Shown here one piece after another: positions 16,284 to 22,364 of a stretch of 22,364 bases of DNA. A model generated the notes under the pieces. That model had not been told where the DNA came from. It searched no databases and was given only the letters and a program-made list of their open reading frames with translations. Position 1 is the stretch's first letter. Each line of letters opens with the position of its first letter. This DNA is from RGIG8748 sp045532255 (lineage in GTDB: Bacteria; Bacillota; Clostridia; UMGS1810): NCBI GenBank assembly GCA_045532255.1, contig JAZSFO010000095.1:1-22364 (forward strand), in the 5' to 3' direction. A program made the translations under genes and the position numbers.

Positions 16284-17111
16284 TTAGTTTTTGATAACCA
16301 AAACCTCACTCAAATCCGAAAACTCAACACCCGGTTTGATTATTGCCTCCTGAGATACGCCTGTAACATCGTTTCTTATTTCCGTTACCTTGCCTATATA
16401 AATTCCTGCCGGAATTATACCGCCGGCACCTGAGGTTTCTATATAATCGCCTATTTCTATTCCGGACTCCTTTGATACATATGTCATCTTGCAAAGTCCG
16501 TCTTCCATGAGGCTCATATCTCCCTGAACAATAGCTGTATTGGATACTCTCGGTACGGTTCCGCTTACGGAAACACGGGTATCGACTATGGGACAGATTT
16601 TTGACCAGCTTCTTCCCGCCTCCGAAACATATCCGACAAGACCGTGAGGGGTTATAACGGCACAGTCCTGTGTTATCCCGTCTTTTATACCTTTGTTTAT
16701 TGTGTATGATTTTGAGAAATTGTCCATTTCGTACGCAATAACATCTGCCGCAATGGTTGTAAAGCTTTTTTCATTTTCTTTAAGTTCAAGCATCTTTCTA
16801 AGGCGTTCGTTTTCTTCCTTGAGATCATCTGTTTTTCTTATTCTGTCCTCAAGAGTAGCTATCCTTTCCAGAAGCTTTTGATTTTCTCTTTCGTAGCCCT
16901 TCATGTTACGGAGATAATCAAAAAATCCGCTTACCGAGTCCGAAACACCCGTAACACCGCCCTGTGCAGTTGCAGCAGCGCCTCCAAGAGCATCCGAAAT
17001 TATCGATGCCCTTTTCTTTCTGACAGAAAATCCTGCTATTATGCACACTATGAGGATAACTGTAGCGGCTATAAGTAATATCTTAAATTTATTCTTTTGA
17101 AAAAAATACAT
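16284..17111 (-). CDS. mreC: Rod shape-determining protein MreC
   Basis: MreC is a bitopic membrane scaffold linking MreB to PBP2 outside the membrane. The start chosen is the ATG at 17111, 275 residues, with GAAAGGAAAG six bases upstream; a longer frame to 17147 would run into mreB. The N terminus MYFFQKNKFKILLIAATVILIVC gives one membrane segment. A coiled coil follows (about residues 60-115, ENQKLLERIATLEDRIRK), then a beta-rich C-terminal domain with VITPHGLVGYV and GGIIPAGIYIGKVTEI, both typical of MreC. It lies 19 bases after mreB. Confidence 0.94.
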   Translation of the reverse strand: MYFFQKNKFKILLIAATVILIVCIIAGFSVRKKRASIISDALGGAAATAQGGVTGVSDSVSGFFDYLRNMKGYERENQKLLERIATLEDRIRKTDDLKEENERLRKMLELKENEKSFTTIAADVIAYEMDNFSKSYTINKGIKDGITQDCAVITPHGLVGYVSEAGRSWSKICPIVDTRVSVSGTVPRVSNTAIVQGDMSLMEDGLCKMTYVSKESGIEIGDYIETSGAGGIIPAGIYIGKVTEIRNDVTGVSQEAIIKPGVEFSDLSEVLVIKN

Positions 17112-17130
17112 TTTACTTTCCTTTCGAATG

Positions 17131-18132
17131 TTATCTTTCCAGTGCACCTCTTAAGGTCTCAAGCTCATTTATCACAAGACCCGCACCCGAGGCAACACTT
17201 ACAAGAGGATTGTCCGCTATTGTTACGGGCATGCCTGTTTCCTTTCGTATAAGAGTGTCAAGACCGCGGATAAGAGCACCGCCTCCCGTAAGAACAATAC
17301 CTCTGTCCATTATGTCTGCAGAAAGCTCGGGAGGAGTATTCTCCAATGTCAGCTTTATGGCATCAACAATGGCCGATATACATTCGCTCATAGCTTCCCT
17401 GACATCAAGCGATGTTATCTGAATGTATTTGGGAAGTCCTGTTGACAGGTCTCTTCCGCTTACCTCGGTGGATTCCTCGATTTCGAGCGGACATGCTGAG
17501 CCTATTTCTATCTTTATTCTCTCTGCTGTAGGCTCGCCGATGAGCACATTGTATATTCTGCGGACATAGTTGACAATAGCTTCGTTCATGGTATCGCCTG
17601 CCATACGAAGTGTTTTGCTTGTAACGATACCGCCGAGGGATATTACTGCAACCTCGCTTGTACCGCCTCCGATATCGCATATCATACTGCCTGTAGCCTC
17701 TTCAACAGGAAGCATAGCTCCAAAGGCTGCTGCCATAGGCTCTTCTATCAAAAAGACCTCTCTTGCACCTGCCTGAATTGTAGCTTCCTCAATAGCCATC
17801 TTTTCCACATCTGTTACTCCCGAGGGAACACAAATAACAACTCTTGGGCGTGTAAGCCCCGACTTTTCCAAGGCTTTGTTTATAAAAAACTTAAGCATTA
17901 CCTGTGTGACATCAAAATCGGCAATAACACCGTCCTTAAGAGGTCTTACAGCAACGATATTTTCGGGTGTTCTGCCAAGCATCTGTTTGGCAAGCTCACC
18001 AACCGCAACAACCTCGCCCGTATCGTTGTTTATTGCAACAACACTCGGTTCATTGACAACTATACCCTTGGATTTAAGATAAACCAGGGTGTTAGCTGTT
18101 CCCAAATCTATTCCTATATCTCTTTTTGCCAT
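17131..18132 (-). CDS. mreB: Rod shape-determining protein MreB (bacterial actin)
   Basis: MreB polymerises under the membrane and directs lateral wall synthesis. The start is taken as the ATG at 18132, 333 residues, because it forms a TAATG overlap with the maf stop and has GGAGAGG upstream. An upstream in-frame start at 18183 would add 17 residues inside maf. Actin-fold motifs are the phosphate-1 loop IGIDLGTANTLVYL (residues 6-19), phosphate-2 MICDIGGGTSEVAVISLGG (150-168) and the adenosine motif GIVLTGGGALIRGLDTLI (278-295). Length and motifs are normal for MreB. It heads the mreBCD block. Confidence 0.97.
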   Translation of the reverse strand: MAKRDIGIDLGTANTLVYLKSKGIVVNEPSVVAINNDTGEVVAVGELAKQMLGRTPENIVAVRPLKDGVIADFDVTQVMLKFFINKALEKSGLTRPRVVICVPSGVTDVEKMAIEEATIQAGAREVFLIEEPMAAAFGAMLPVEEATGSMICDIGGGTSEVAVISLGGIVTSKTLRMAGDTMNEAIVNYVRRIYNVLIGEPTAERIKIEIGSACPLEIEESTEVSGRDLSTGLPKYIQITSLDVREAMSECISAIVDAIKLTLENTPPELSADIMDRGIVLTGGGALIRGLDTLIRKETGMPVTIADNPLVSVASGAGLVINELETLRGALER

Positions 18133-18716
18133 TATATCAAATCCTCTCCGTATTCGCTTAAAATCATTGTAATAAGCTTGCACACAGGCAAACCGACAAT
18201 ATTAAAATAGTCTCCGTTTATACTTTCTGCAAATGTGCCTGCATATTCCTGTATGCCGTACGCACCTGCCTTGTCCATAACGCTGAAATTATCTATATAA
18301 TGATTGATTTCTCTGTCGCTGATTTGACGGAAGGTAACTTCTGTCATAACATATTCCGATACAGCATGCATATCGTTTGTATCTATTATACTTATACCTG
18401 TATATACTCTGTGGGTTTTTCCCGACATGCTTCTGAGCATACAGAAGGCATCATCACGGTCCTTTGGTTTGCCTAGAATTTTGCCCTCATGTACAACTAC
18501 CGTATCTGCACCTATTACAAATGTGTTCTTGGCACACAGCCTTACTGCAGAGCTTGCCTTTATAAAAGACAGCTCTCTTACATACAAGCTCGGGTCTATA
18601 TCCTTGGATATGACATCTTCATCTGTATCACAGACAACAATATCAAATTTAAGACCTATATTTTCCAAAAGCTCTCTTCGTCTGGGAGATTTTGAGGCCA
18701 AAACAATTTTTCGCAT
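18132..18716 (-). CDS. maf: Maf-family nucleotide pyrophosphatase
   Basis: Maf proteins hydrolyse non-canonical or excess nucleoside triphosphates (dTTP/UTP in the YhdE subtype) and are linked to division arrest. The 194-residue protein shows the signature IVLASKSPRRRELLENIG, catalytic Asp71 in VIGADTVVVHEG, LGKPKDRDDAFCML and TGISII. It ends with YGIQEYAGTFAESINGDYFN and VGLPV, as in the family. Its start overlaps the dut stop (TGATG) and its stop overlaps the mreB start by one base. The subtype was not resolved. Proximity to dut suggests a nucleotide-cleansing pair. Confidence 0.95.
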   Translation of the reverse strand: MRKIVLASKSPRRRELLENIGLKFDIVVCDTDEDVISKDIDPSLYVRELSFIKASSAVRLCAKNTFVIGADTVVVHEGKILGKPKDRDDAFCMLRSMSGKTHRVYTGISIIDTNDMHAVSEYVMTEVTFRQISDREINHYIDNFSVMDKAGAYGIQEYAGTFAESINGDYFNIVGLPVCKLITMILSEYGEDLI

Positions 18717-19171
18717 CAGAATGTACCTGTGGAGCCAAAGCCCCCGCTTCCTCTCTCTGTTTTGTCAAGCTCCTCCGTCATAACGAATTTGGCATGGGCT
18801 ACAGGAAGTATTACAAGCTGGGCTATTCTTTCGCCCCTGCTGAGCGTATATTCCTCACTGCTCAAATTAACAAGCCCGACCTTGATTTCGCCTGTGTAAT
18901 CACTGTCTACAACACCGACACAATTAGAAAGCGTTATTCCGTGTTTTACCGCAAGACCGCTTCGTGCAAATATGAATGCACCGAAGTTATTTGACGGAAG
19001 CTCTATTGCAATACCCGTGGGTATGAGCTTTCTTTCAAGCGGTTTTAACACAATACTTTCCTCAATACACGCCGACAAATCCATACCTGCAGAGCCTTCT
19101 GTGGCATAGAACGGCATCTTTTTTTCTGTATTGTTATCCAAAAATTTAATTTTTACCTCAATTTCATTCAT
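18716..19171 (-). CDS. dut: Deoxyuridine 5'-triphosphate nucleotidohydrolase (dUTPase)
   Basis: Dut converts dUTP to dUMP and pyrophosphate, limiting uracil in DNA and feeding dTMP synthesis. The 151-residue trimeric type has all five motifs in order: AGMDL, FARSGLAVKHGI, GVVDSDYTGEIKV, GERIAQLVI and the C-terminal RGSGGFGSTG arm. It begins 21 bases after the U32-family gene, with AAAGGA ahead of the ATG, and overlaps maf by one base. Two further ATGs close to the start are out of frame. Confidence 0.97.
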   Translation of the reverse strand: MNEIEVKIKFLDNNTEKKMPFYATEGSAGMDLSACIEESIVLKPLERKLIPTGIAIELPSNNFGAFIFARSGLAVKHGITLSNCVGVVDSDYTGEIKVGLVNLSSEEYTLSRGERIAQLVILPVAHAKFVMTEELDKTERGSGGFGSTGTF

Positions 19172-19192
19172 ACATTTATTTTCCTTTCGGCA

Positions 19193-21277
19193 TTATACAC
19201 CTCGGTAATAGTGTCCTCTGGTGAAGTCAAAATCTGCTTTTTCGCTATTTTTGAATTTTGCAAATATTCTGTCTGCTTCCTCGCCTGTTTCTACTGTAAA
19301 AATAAACCTCTGCGCTTCTATACCGCAATCTATCATCTCATCCATTCTGTCCGACATATATACTGGCAGAGAATTGTATATGGTATTTGTGCAAGAGCCT
19401 TTTTCGGCAAATAGCGGAAAGATGGCACCTTTTCTATCCTTTAGCCAGTAATAATCATCACCGCATCTGCATTTATCAAATGAAGACTTTACAACACAGT
19501 TCTGCACGGTCATAAGCGGTATCATGCCGTATGAAATAACTTCAATTGGCAGATATTTCTTGAGTTTTTTAATAGAAACCATATTAAGTTCGGGAGATAC
19601 GCAAACACTCTTTACACCGATATCTGCCATAAACTTCACGGAAGAAGAATTGTATACATTGAGAGCAAAATCTGCATTTATCACGCGGTCCTTTATTGAC
19701 AGTTGGGATATGTTTGAGGCATATATTTCCTCGGGCAATAAACCTGTATCTATCGGGAATATATCCCTTGATATTGACGGCAGAACAACTGCTGTCTTTA
19801 CATCCAAAGCATCAATATGTTTTTTATTATTTACATACAGGGTATAGGGTATGAGAATTTTATCCGCACCGTTTCGGACTGAGCAGTCAAGCTGTGCCAT
19901 TGTTCTAACCTGAACATTCAGCATTGGCTTTGTTTTTCCTTTTATTTCTGCCTCAGGAAGACAGAACTTAGTGTATACAGGCTCCCGTCCCGAGAAGCTT
20001 AATTCTTCTTCAAGCTTTTCTGCCGTTGTTCTGCGAAGCTCGTTAATTTCCCTTATGGGAAGGCTTATATTTTCCTGTACATCTATTTGAATATCCACCG
20101 CTCTAAATGGTGTGTTTCCAAGTTTTGAAAGCTGAGCTTCTATTCTGCCCGCGGTTATCGGAACTGTTACTGCCTCCTCAGCAGGAACTTGTCCTACGGC
20201 GGAAACGCTCTTTCCTTTTGTCTCCATAGTAAGTTTCAGCGGCTTGCCTAATTTAAGCTCCGCTTTTACGGAAATATCTATTGGTAAGTGGGGTTTCCGT
20301 ATAAGCTCCGATGCAACATCGTGGACTTTGTTGCTTATATTACTGTATACCTTGTCGTTATTTTCACTGTAATTAAGCATAGACCTGCCTGTATTTCCGT
20401 ATAAATATGATTTTGTAAAGCCGTTTCTGCTGAATATGTTTTCAAGATACGACATATCCTCATAGCTTACCTTACCGCCGTTTCGGTACTTGTCATAAAC
20501 AGATGTAACAATGGAAACATATTCTGCGCTTTTCATTCTTCCCTCAATTTTAAGGGACTTGACATTACATTCCGCGAGGGTATCCATTTCTTCTATAAGG
20601 CACAAATCCTTGAGGCTCAAAAGGTATTTCCCCTTTTGGGACAAAGGCTTTTTATCCCTTCCCATAAGAGTATAAGGAAGTCTGCACGGCTGAGCACACG
20701 CTCCCCTGTTACCGCTTCTGCCACCGATGAAACTGCTCATAAGGCATTGTCCGCTGTAGCTCATACACAGTGCACCGTGAACAAAAACCTCAAGCTCAAT
20801 ATCGACATTTTTTGATATGTTTTTTATCTCTTCAAAGGTAAGCTCCCTTGCAAGAACAACACGGCTGAAGCCAAGCTCCTTTGCAAATCTTGCACCCTCA
20901 ATGTTGTGAACGGTCATCTGCGTGCTTGCATGAATGGAAAAATCGGGAAAGCACTCTCTTACAAGTTTCATAACACCCAGGTCCTGTATGATAAGTGCAT
21001 CGGCACCTGCCTCATACAGAAATGCAATAAAACTATACAGCTCATTAAATTCGCTGTCTCCAATCAGTGTATTTACGGTAACATATACCTTGCTGTCATG
21101 CAGATGTGCATATTTAATCCCTGATACTATCTCGTCATTTGTAAAGTTAACTGCATTTTTGCGGGCACTGAAGCACTGACCGCCTATGTATACCGCATCA
21201 GCACCGTTATTTACAGCACAAATAAGGGTATCAAGACTGCCTGCAGGCGAAAGTATTTCGAAGCTGTTTTCAGACAT
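19193..21277 (-). CDS. U32 family peptidase-like protein, RlhA/YdcP type
   Basis: U32-family proteins include enzymes that hydroxylate RNA; E. coli RlhA acts on 23S rRNA C2501 and related TrhP-type proteins act on tRNA. The 694-residue protein starts FEILSPAGSLDTLICAVNNGADAVYIGG, the family N terminus. The U32 signature EVFVHGALCMSYSGQCLMSS follows, with the four cysteines Cys171, Cys178, Cys194 and Cys198 in the spacing expected for iron-sulfur ligands. A middle segment matches the DUF3656-like insertion of long members, and the C terminus has a further cysteine group (NCVVKSSFDKCRC). The start has AAGGAGG upstream. It leads the dut-maf-mre run. Proteolytic activity is doubtful; the substrate here is not known. 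Confidence 0.9.
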   Translation of the reverse strand: MSENSFEILSPAGSLDTLICAVNNGADAVYIGGQCFSARKNAVNFTNDEIVSGIKYAHLHDSKVYVTVNTLIGDSEFNELYSFIAFLYEAGADALIIQDLGVMKLVRECFPDFSIHASTQMTVHNIEGARFAKELGFSRVVLARELTFEEIKNISKNVDIELEVFVHGALCMSYSGQCLMSSFIGGRSGNRGACAQPCRLPYTLMGRDKKPLSQKGKYLLSLKDLCLIEEMDTLAECNVKSLKIEGRMKSAEYVSIVTSVYDKYRNGGKVSYEDMSYLENIFSRNGFTKSYLYGNTGRSMLNYSENNDKVYSNISNKVHDVASELIRKPHLPIDISVKAELKLGKPLKLTMETKGKSVSAVGQVPAEEAVTVPITAGRIEAQLSKLGNTPFRAVDIQIDVQENISLPIREINELRRTTAEKLEEELSFSGREPVYTKFCLPEAEIKGKTKPMLNVQVRTMAQLDCSVRNGADKILIPYTLYVNNKKHIDALDVKTAVVLPSISRDIFPIDTGLLPEEIYASNISQLSIKDRVINADFALNVYNSSSVKFMADIGVKSVCVSPELNMVSIKKLKKYLPIEVISYGMIPLMTVQNCVVKSSFDKCRCGDDYYWLKDRKGAIFPLFAEKGSCTNTIYNSLPVYMSDRMDEMIDCGIEAQRFIFTVETGEEADRIFAKFKNSEKADFDFTRGHYYRGV

Positions 21278-21328
21278 TTCTGACCTCCTTACTGAGTGCT
21301 CGGGTACAAATTTGCATAATCATCTATT

Positions 21329-21334
21329 ATTATA
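21329..21334 (-). promoter_or_regulatory. -10 element of probable promoter for the U32-dut-maf-mre run
   Basis: TATAAT on the minus strand lies about 50 bases before the U32 gene. No good -35 is seen at 17 bases (TGTTCA is a poor match), but the upstream DNA is very A/T-rich (imperfect inverted repeat 21363-21390), which could act as an UP-like element. The predicted start is near 21322, leaving a leader of about 45 bases. Confidence 0.55.
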
Positions 21335-21425
21335 CTACAAATTTTTAAGATTGAACAGTATTTTCTTAAAAAAATTAAAATTTTTTAGAATATTGTATTT
21401 TTTTGTTGTATTTGTACAATTTGCA

Positions 21426-21484
21426 GGCAGGGTTTTTGTGCCAAAAAAGGACGCCCTCGCTGAGCATGTCCATTAAAAACGGAC
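21426..21484 (-). other. Non-coding stretch with stacked hairpins (possible small RNA or terminator remnant)
   Basis: The 252-base gap between pgsA and the U32 gene holds three adjacent inverted repeats besides the pgsA terminator. GGCA/TGCC is at 21426-21429 and 21439-21442. GGAC/GTCC plus an inner GCUC/GGGC stem spans 21449-21471. GTCC/GGAC is at 21468-21471 and 21481-21484. On the minus strand the middle hairpin is followed by six Ts (21443-21448), the form of an intrinsic terminator, and the third repeat would compete for its arm. No known RNA family was recognised. Confidence 0.4.
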
Positions 21485-21496
21485 AATAGAAAACAT

Positions 21497-21522
21497 AAAA
21501 AGAACACCCAAAACGAGTGTTC
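21497..21522 (-). terminator. Intrinsic terminator of pgsA
   Basis: On the minus strand, GAACACTC and GGGTGTTC (21502-21522) form an 8-pair stem with a 5-base loop (GTTTT). It is followed at once by five Ts (21497-21501) and sits 8 bases after the pgsA stop. This is a textbook rho-independent terminator. Confidence 0.88.
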
Positions 21523-21529
21523 CTTGTAA

Positions 21530-22129
21530 TCAAACGGCTTTTTTTGCCGCCTTAATATTCCTTATATTATAAAGCACAAATGACAAAAGCATCATGGCAG
21601 TACAAATTGCAATCAATGTATTTGATGCAATCAATGATATATCAAACCATATTATATGTATCATCATCATTGCATACAGAAGGCATGTTGTGACCTTTCC
21701 GTGCCAATCAGCACCCTCAACCTTGCCTGTTTTTCGTATGGCAAGCATTGCCGTTATTGCAGAGATTAGTTCCTTTCCGAACAGCAAGATGCAGGGCAAA
21801 AGCATCATGGGAAATCTTGTAAGCAGACAAATCAGCATTATAAACTGCGTAAGTTTATCTGCAACAGGGTCAAGTGCTTTTCCAAAGTTACTTATCATAT
21901 TAAACCGTCTTGCAACAAAACCATCAACCAAGTCTGTAAATCCCGACATCGCCAGAAGCACTGCCGCCCATTTATCCATACGCTTAAAGCAATACAGCCA
22001 TACAATAACCGGAATAATGGCTATTCTCAGCATTGACATAATATTTGGGATTGTAATAATTTTGTGCTTGTAATCTTGCATAACATACAAAACCTTTCTT
22101 GTTTTACATTGGTGCTGTAATTTTTCCAT
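21530..22129 (-). CDS. pgsA: CDP-alcohol phosphatidyltransferase, probably phosphatidylglycerophosphate synthase
   Basis: PgsA makes phosphatidylglycerol phosphate from CDP-diacylglycerol and glycerol 3-phosphate in the membrane. The full CDP-alcohol phosphotransferase signature is present: Asp66, Asp69-Gly70, Ala73-Arg74, Gly83, Asp87 and Asp91, with canonical spacing. The 199-residue protein has several membrane segments and begins ITIPNIMSMLRI after a roughly 25-residue hydrophilic extension. The ATG at 22129 has GAGGAG five bases upstream. It is monocistronic, with its own promoter and terminator. A related enzyme of the same family using another acceptor cannot be ruled out; PgsA is preferred by length and the TIPNxxSxxRI start. 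Confidence 0.85.
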   Translation of the reverse strand: MEKLQHQCKTRKVLYVMQDYKHKIITIPNIMSMLRIAIIPVIVWLYCFKRMDKWAAVLLAMSGFTDLVDGFVARRFNMISNFGKALDPVADKLTQFIMLICLLTRFPMMLLPCILLFGKELISAITAMLAIRKTGKVEGADWHGKVTTCLLYAMMMIHIIWFDISLIASNTLIAICTAMMLLSFVLYNIRNIKAAKKAV

Positions 22130-22156
22130 TGCTACTCCTCTAATACAATATCGTAT

Positions 22157-22185
22157 ATTATAACATAATTTGTTGTTTTTTTCAA
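22157..22185 (-). promoter_or_regulatory. pgsA promoter, sigma-A type
   Basis: On the minus strand, TTGAAA (22180-22185) and TATAAT (22157-22162) are separated by 17 bases. The start would be near 22150, giving a short leader of about 20 bases. The promoter lies 39 bases beyond the predicted end of the group II intron, so pgsA appears to keep its own promoter. Confidence 0.82.
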
Positions 22186-22227
22186 TCTCTAAAATGATTT
22201 TTTGTAAAAATTATTTTAACACGAATC

Positions 22228-22254
22228 GAGTAGGGCGAAATTAATCGCCCTCTC
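22228..22254 (-). ncRNA. Group II intron domain VI with branch-point A
   Basis: GAGAGGGCGA (22245-22254) pairs with TCGCCC-T-A-CTC (22228-22238) around a six-base loop. All bases pair except one adenine at 22231, which bulges out. This is the arrangement of the domain VI branch-point adenosine that attacks the 5' splice site. Confidence 0.82.
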
Positions 22255-22255
22255 A

Positions 22256-22289
22256 CACCACCGTACGTGCCGTTCGGCATACGGCGGTT
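22256..22289 (-). ncRNA. Group II intron domain V (catalytic core)
   Basis: A 34-base hairpin: ACCGCCGTATGCC pairs with GGC, a two-base bulge (AC, 22267-22268), then GTACGGTGGT, closed by a GAAC tetraloop (22272-22275). The CCGTAT...GTACGG core, two-base bulge and length are those of domain V. The catalytic triad position reads CGC, with the expected G-T (G-U in RNA) wobble at 22285/22260. The stem is intact, so the ribozyme core is not obviously decayed. Confidence 0.88.
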
Positions 22290-22299
22290 CAATTCAAAA

Positions 22300-22364
22300 T
22301 TAAATATGTGCTACCTTTTGGTAGTAGTCAAGAATACTGATTAGGCCTCGCTTGGTCAGTATTT
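22300..22364 (-). CDS. Group II intron reverse transcriptase/maturase, C-terminal end
   Basis: The last 20 codons of an open frame enter from the window edge and stop at 22300. The residues TKRGLISILDYYQKVAHI resemble the C-terminal end of intron-encoded reverse transcriptase/maturase proteins. The stop lies 10 bases before domain V, which fits an ORF ending in domain IV. Nothing can be said about the catalytic domains, which are outside the window. Confidence 0.75.
   Translation of the reverse strand, partial: ILTKRGLISILDYYQKVAHI

Larger units (their letters stand above)
22225..22364 (-). mobile_element. Group II intron, 3' end (truncated by window edge)
   Basis: Three elements occur in the right order on the minus strand: the C-terminal codons of an intron-type reverse transcriptase, a domain V hairpin and a domain VI hairpin with a bulged A. 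The sequence then leaves intron character. The 3' splice site is predicted after the T at 22225, which places the bulged A (22231) six bases before the final base and gives the AY ending usual for these introns. The 5' part lies outside the window. The element is co-oriented with pgsA and ends just upstream of its promoter. Confidence 0.85.

Noticed and set aside
18133..18183. Longer MreB start adding 17 residues inside maf
   Set aside because: The TAATG overlap with a ribosome binding site upstream at 18132 matches the usual MreB N terminus (AKRDIGIDLGTA).
21375..21473. Minus-strand 32-codon ORF (begins MDMLSEGVLFWHKN) downstream of the pgsA terminator
   Set aside because: No ribosome binding site, the start lies inside the hairpin cluster, and the second half is low-complexity Lys/Tyr/Asn coded by A/T-rich DNA. 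More likely chance reading of a structured non-coding stretch.
1..22364. CRISPR array, tRNA or rRNA genes
   Set aside because: No regularly spaced repeats, tRNA cloverleaf or rRNA signature sequence was found by eye on either strand.

Overview
The window looks like part of a chromosome from a low-to-moderate GC Gram-positive anaerobe of the class Clostridia, perhaps an Oscillospiraceae/Ruminococcaceae-type gut commensal. This is inferred from strong AGGAGG-type ribosome binding sites, sigma-A-like promoters, a ferrous-iron FeoAB system, single-chain PurL, a U32 peptidase next to dut-maf-mreBCD, and an archaeal-type IMP cyclohydrolase. No 16S rRNA or other taxonomic marker is present, so the lineage is not proven. 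Every confident gene is on the minus strand, so transcription runs from high to low coordinates.

Reading in transcription order: (1) 22364-22225 is the 3' end of a group II intron: the last 20 codons of its reverse transcriptase, a well-formed catalytic domain V and a domain VI with a bulged branch-point A. (2) 22129-21530 is pgsA (CDP-alcohol phosphatidyltransferase), with its own promoter and intrinsic terminator. (3) 21529-21278 is a non-coding stretch with stacked hairpins. (4) 21277-12464 is a tight cell-envelope and housekeeping cluster: U32-family protein, dut, maf, mreB, mreC, mreD, mrdA (PBP2), a MinD-like protein and mgsA. The Rod-complex genes mreBCD and mrdA direct lateral wall synthesis. 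The MinD-like protein sits where minC/minD normally lie, but minC, minE and rodA are missing and the protein has lost the P-loop lysine.

(5) 12320-1762 is a purine biosynthesis cluster in the order purE, purF, purM, purN, purO, AICAR formyltransferase ('purH'), purD, purL. It covers most steps from PRPP to IMP. Genes from purF onward are nearly abutting or overlap by a few bases, which suggests one transcript with translational coupling; a strong hairpin separates purE from purF. The last two steps, normally done by bifunctional PurH, are split between a single-domain AICAR transformylase and a PurO-type IMP cyclohydrolase. purC, purB and purK are not in the window.

(6) 1660-1 is the feo ferrous-iron uptake operon: a consensus promoter, two palindromic operator-like boxes just after the predicted transcription start, feoA, a third copy of the box, and the N-terminal 415 residues of FeoB running off the window edge.

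Most noteworthy: the MinD-like protein with an altered ATPase site and paired cysteines, the split PurH with PurO, the MgsA with Tyr at the active-site His position, the triple palindrome in feo, the mutually exclusive hairpins between purE and purF, and the group II intron end beside pgsA.
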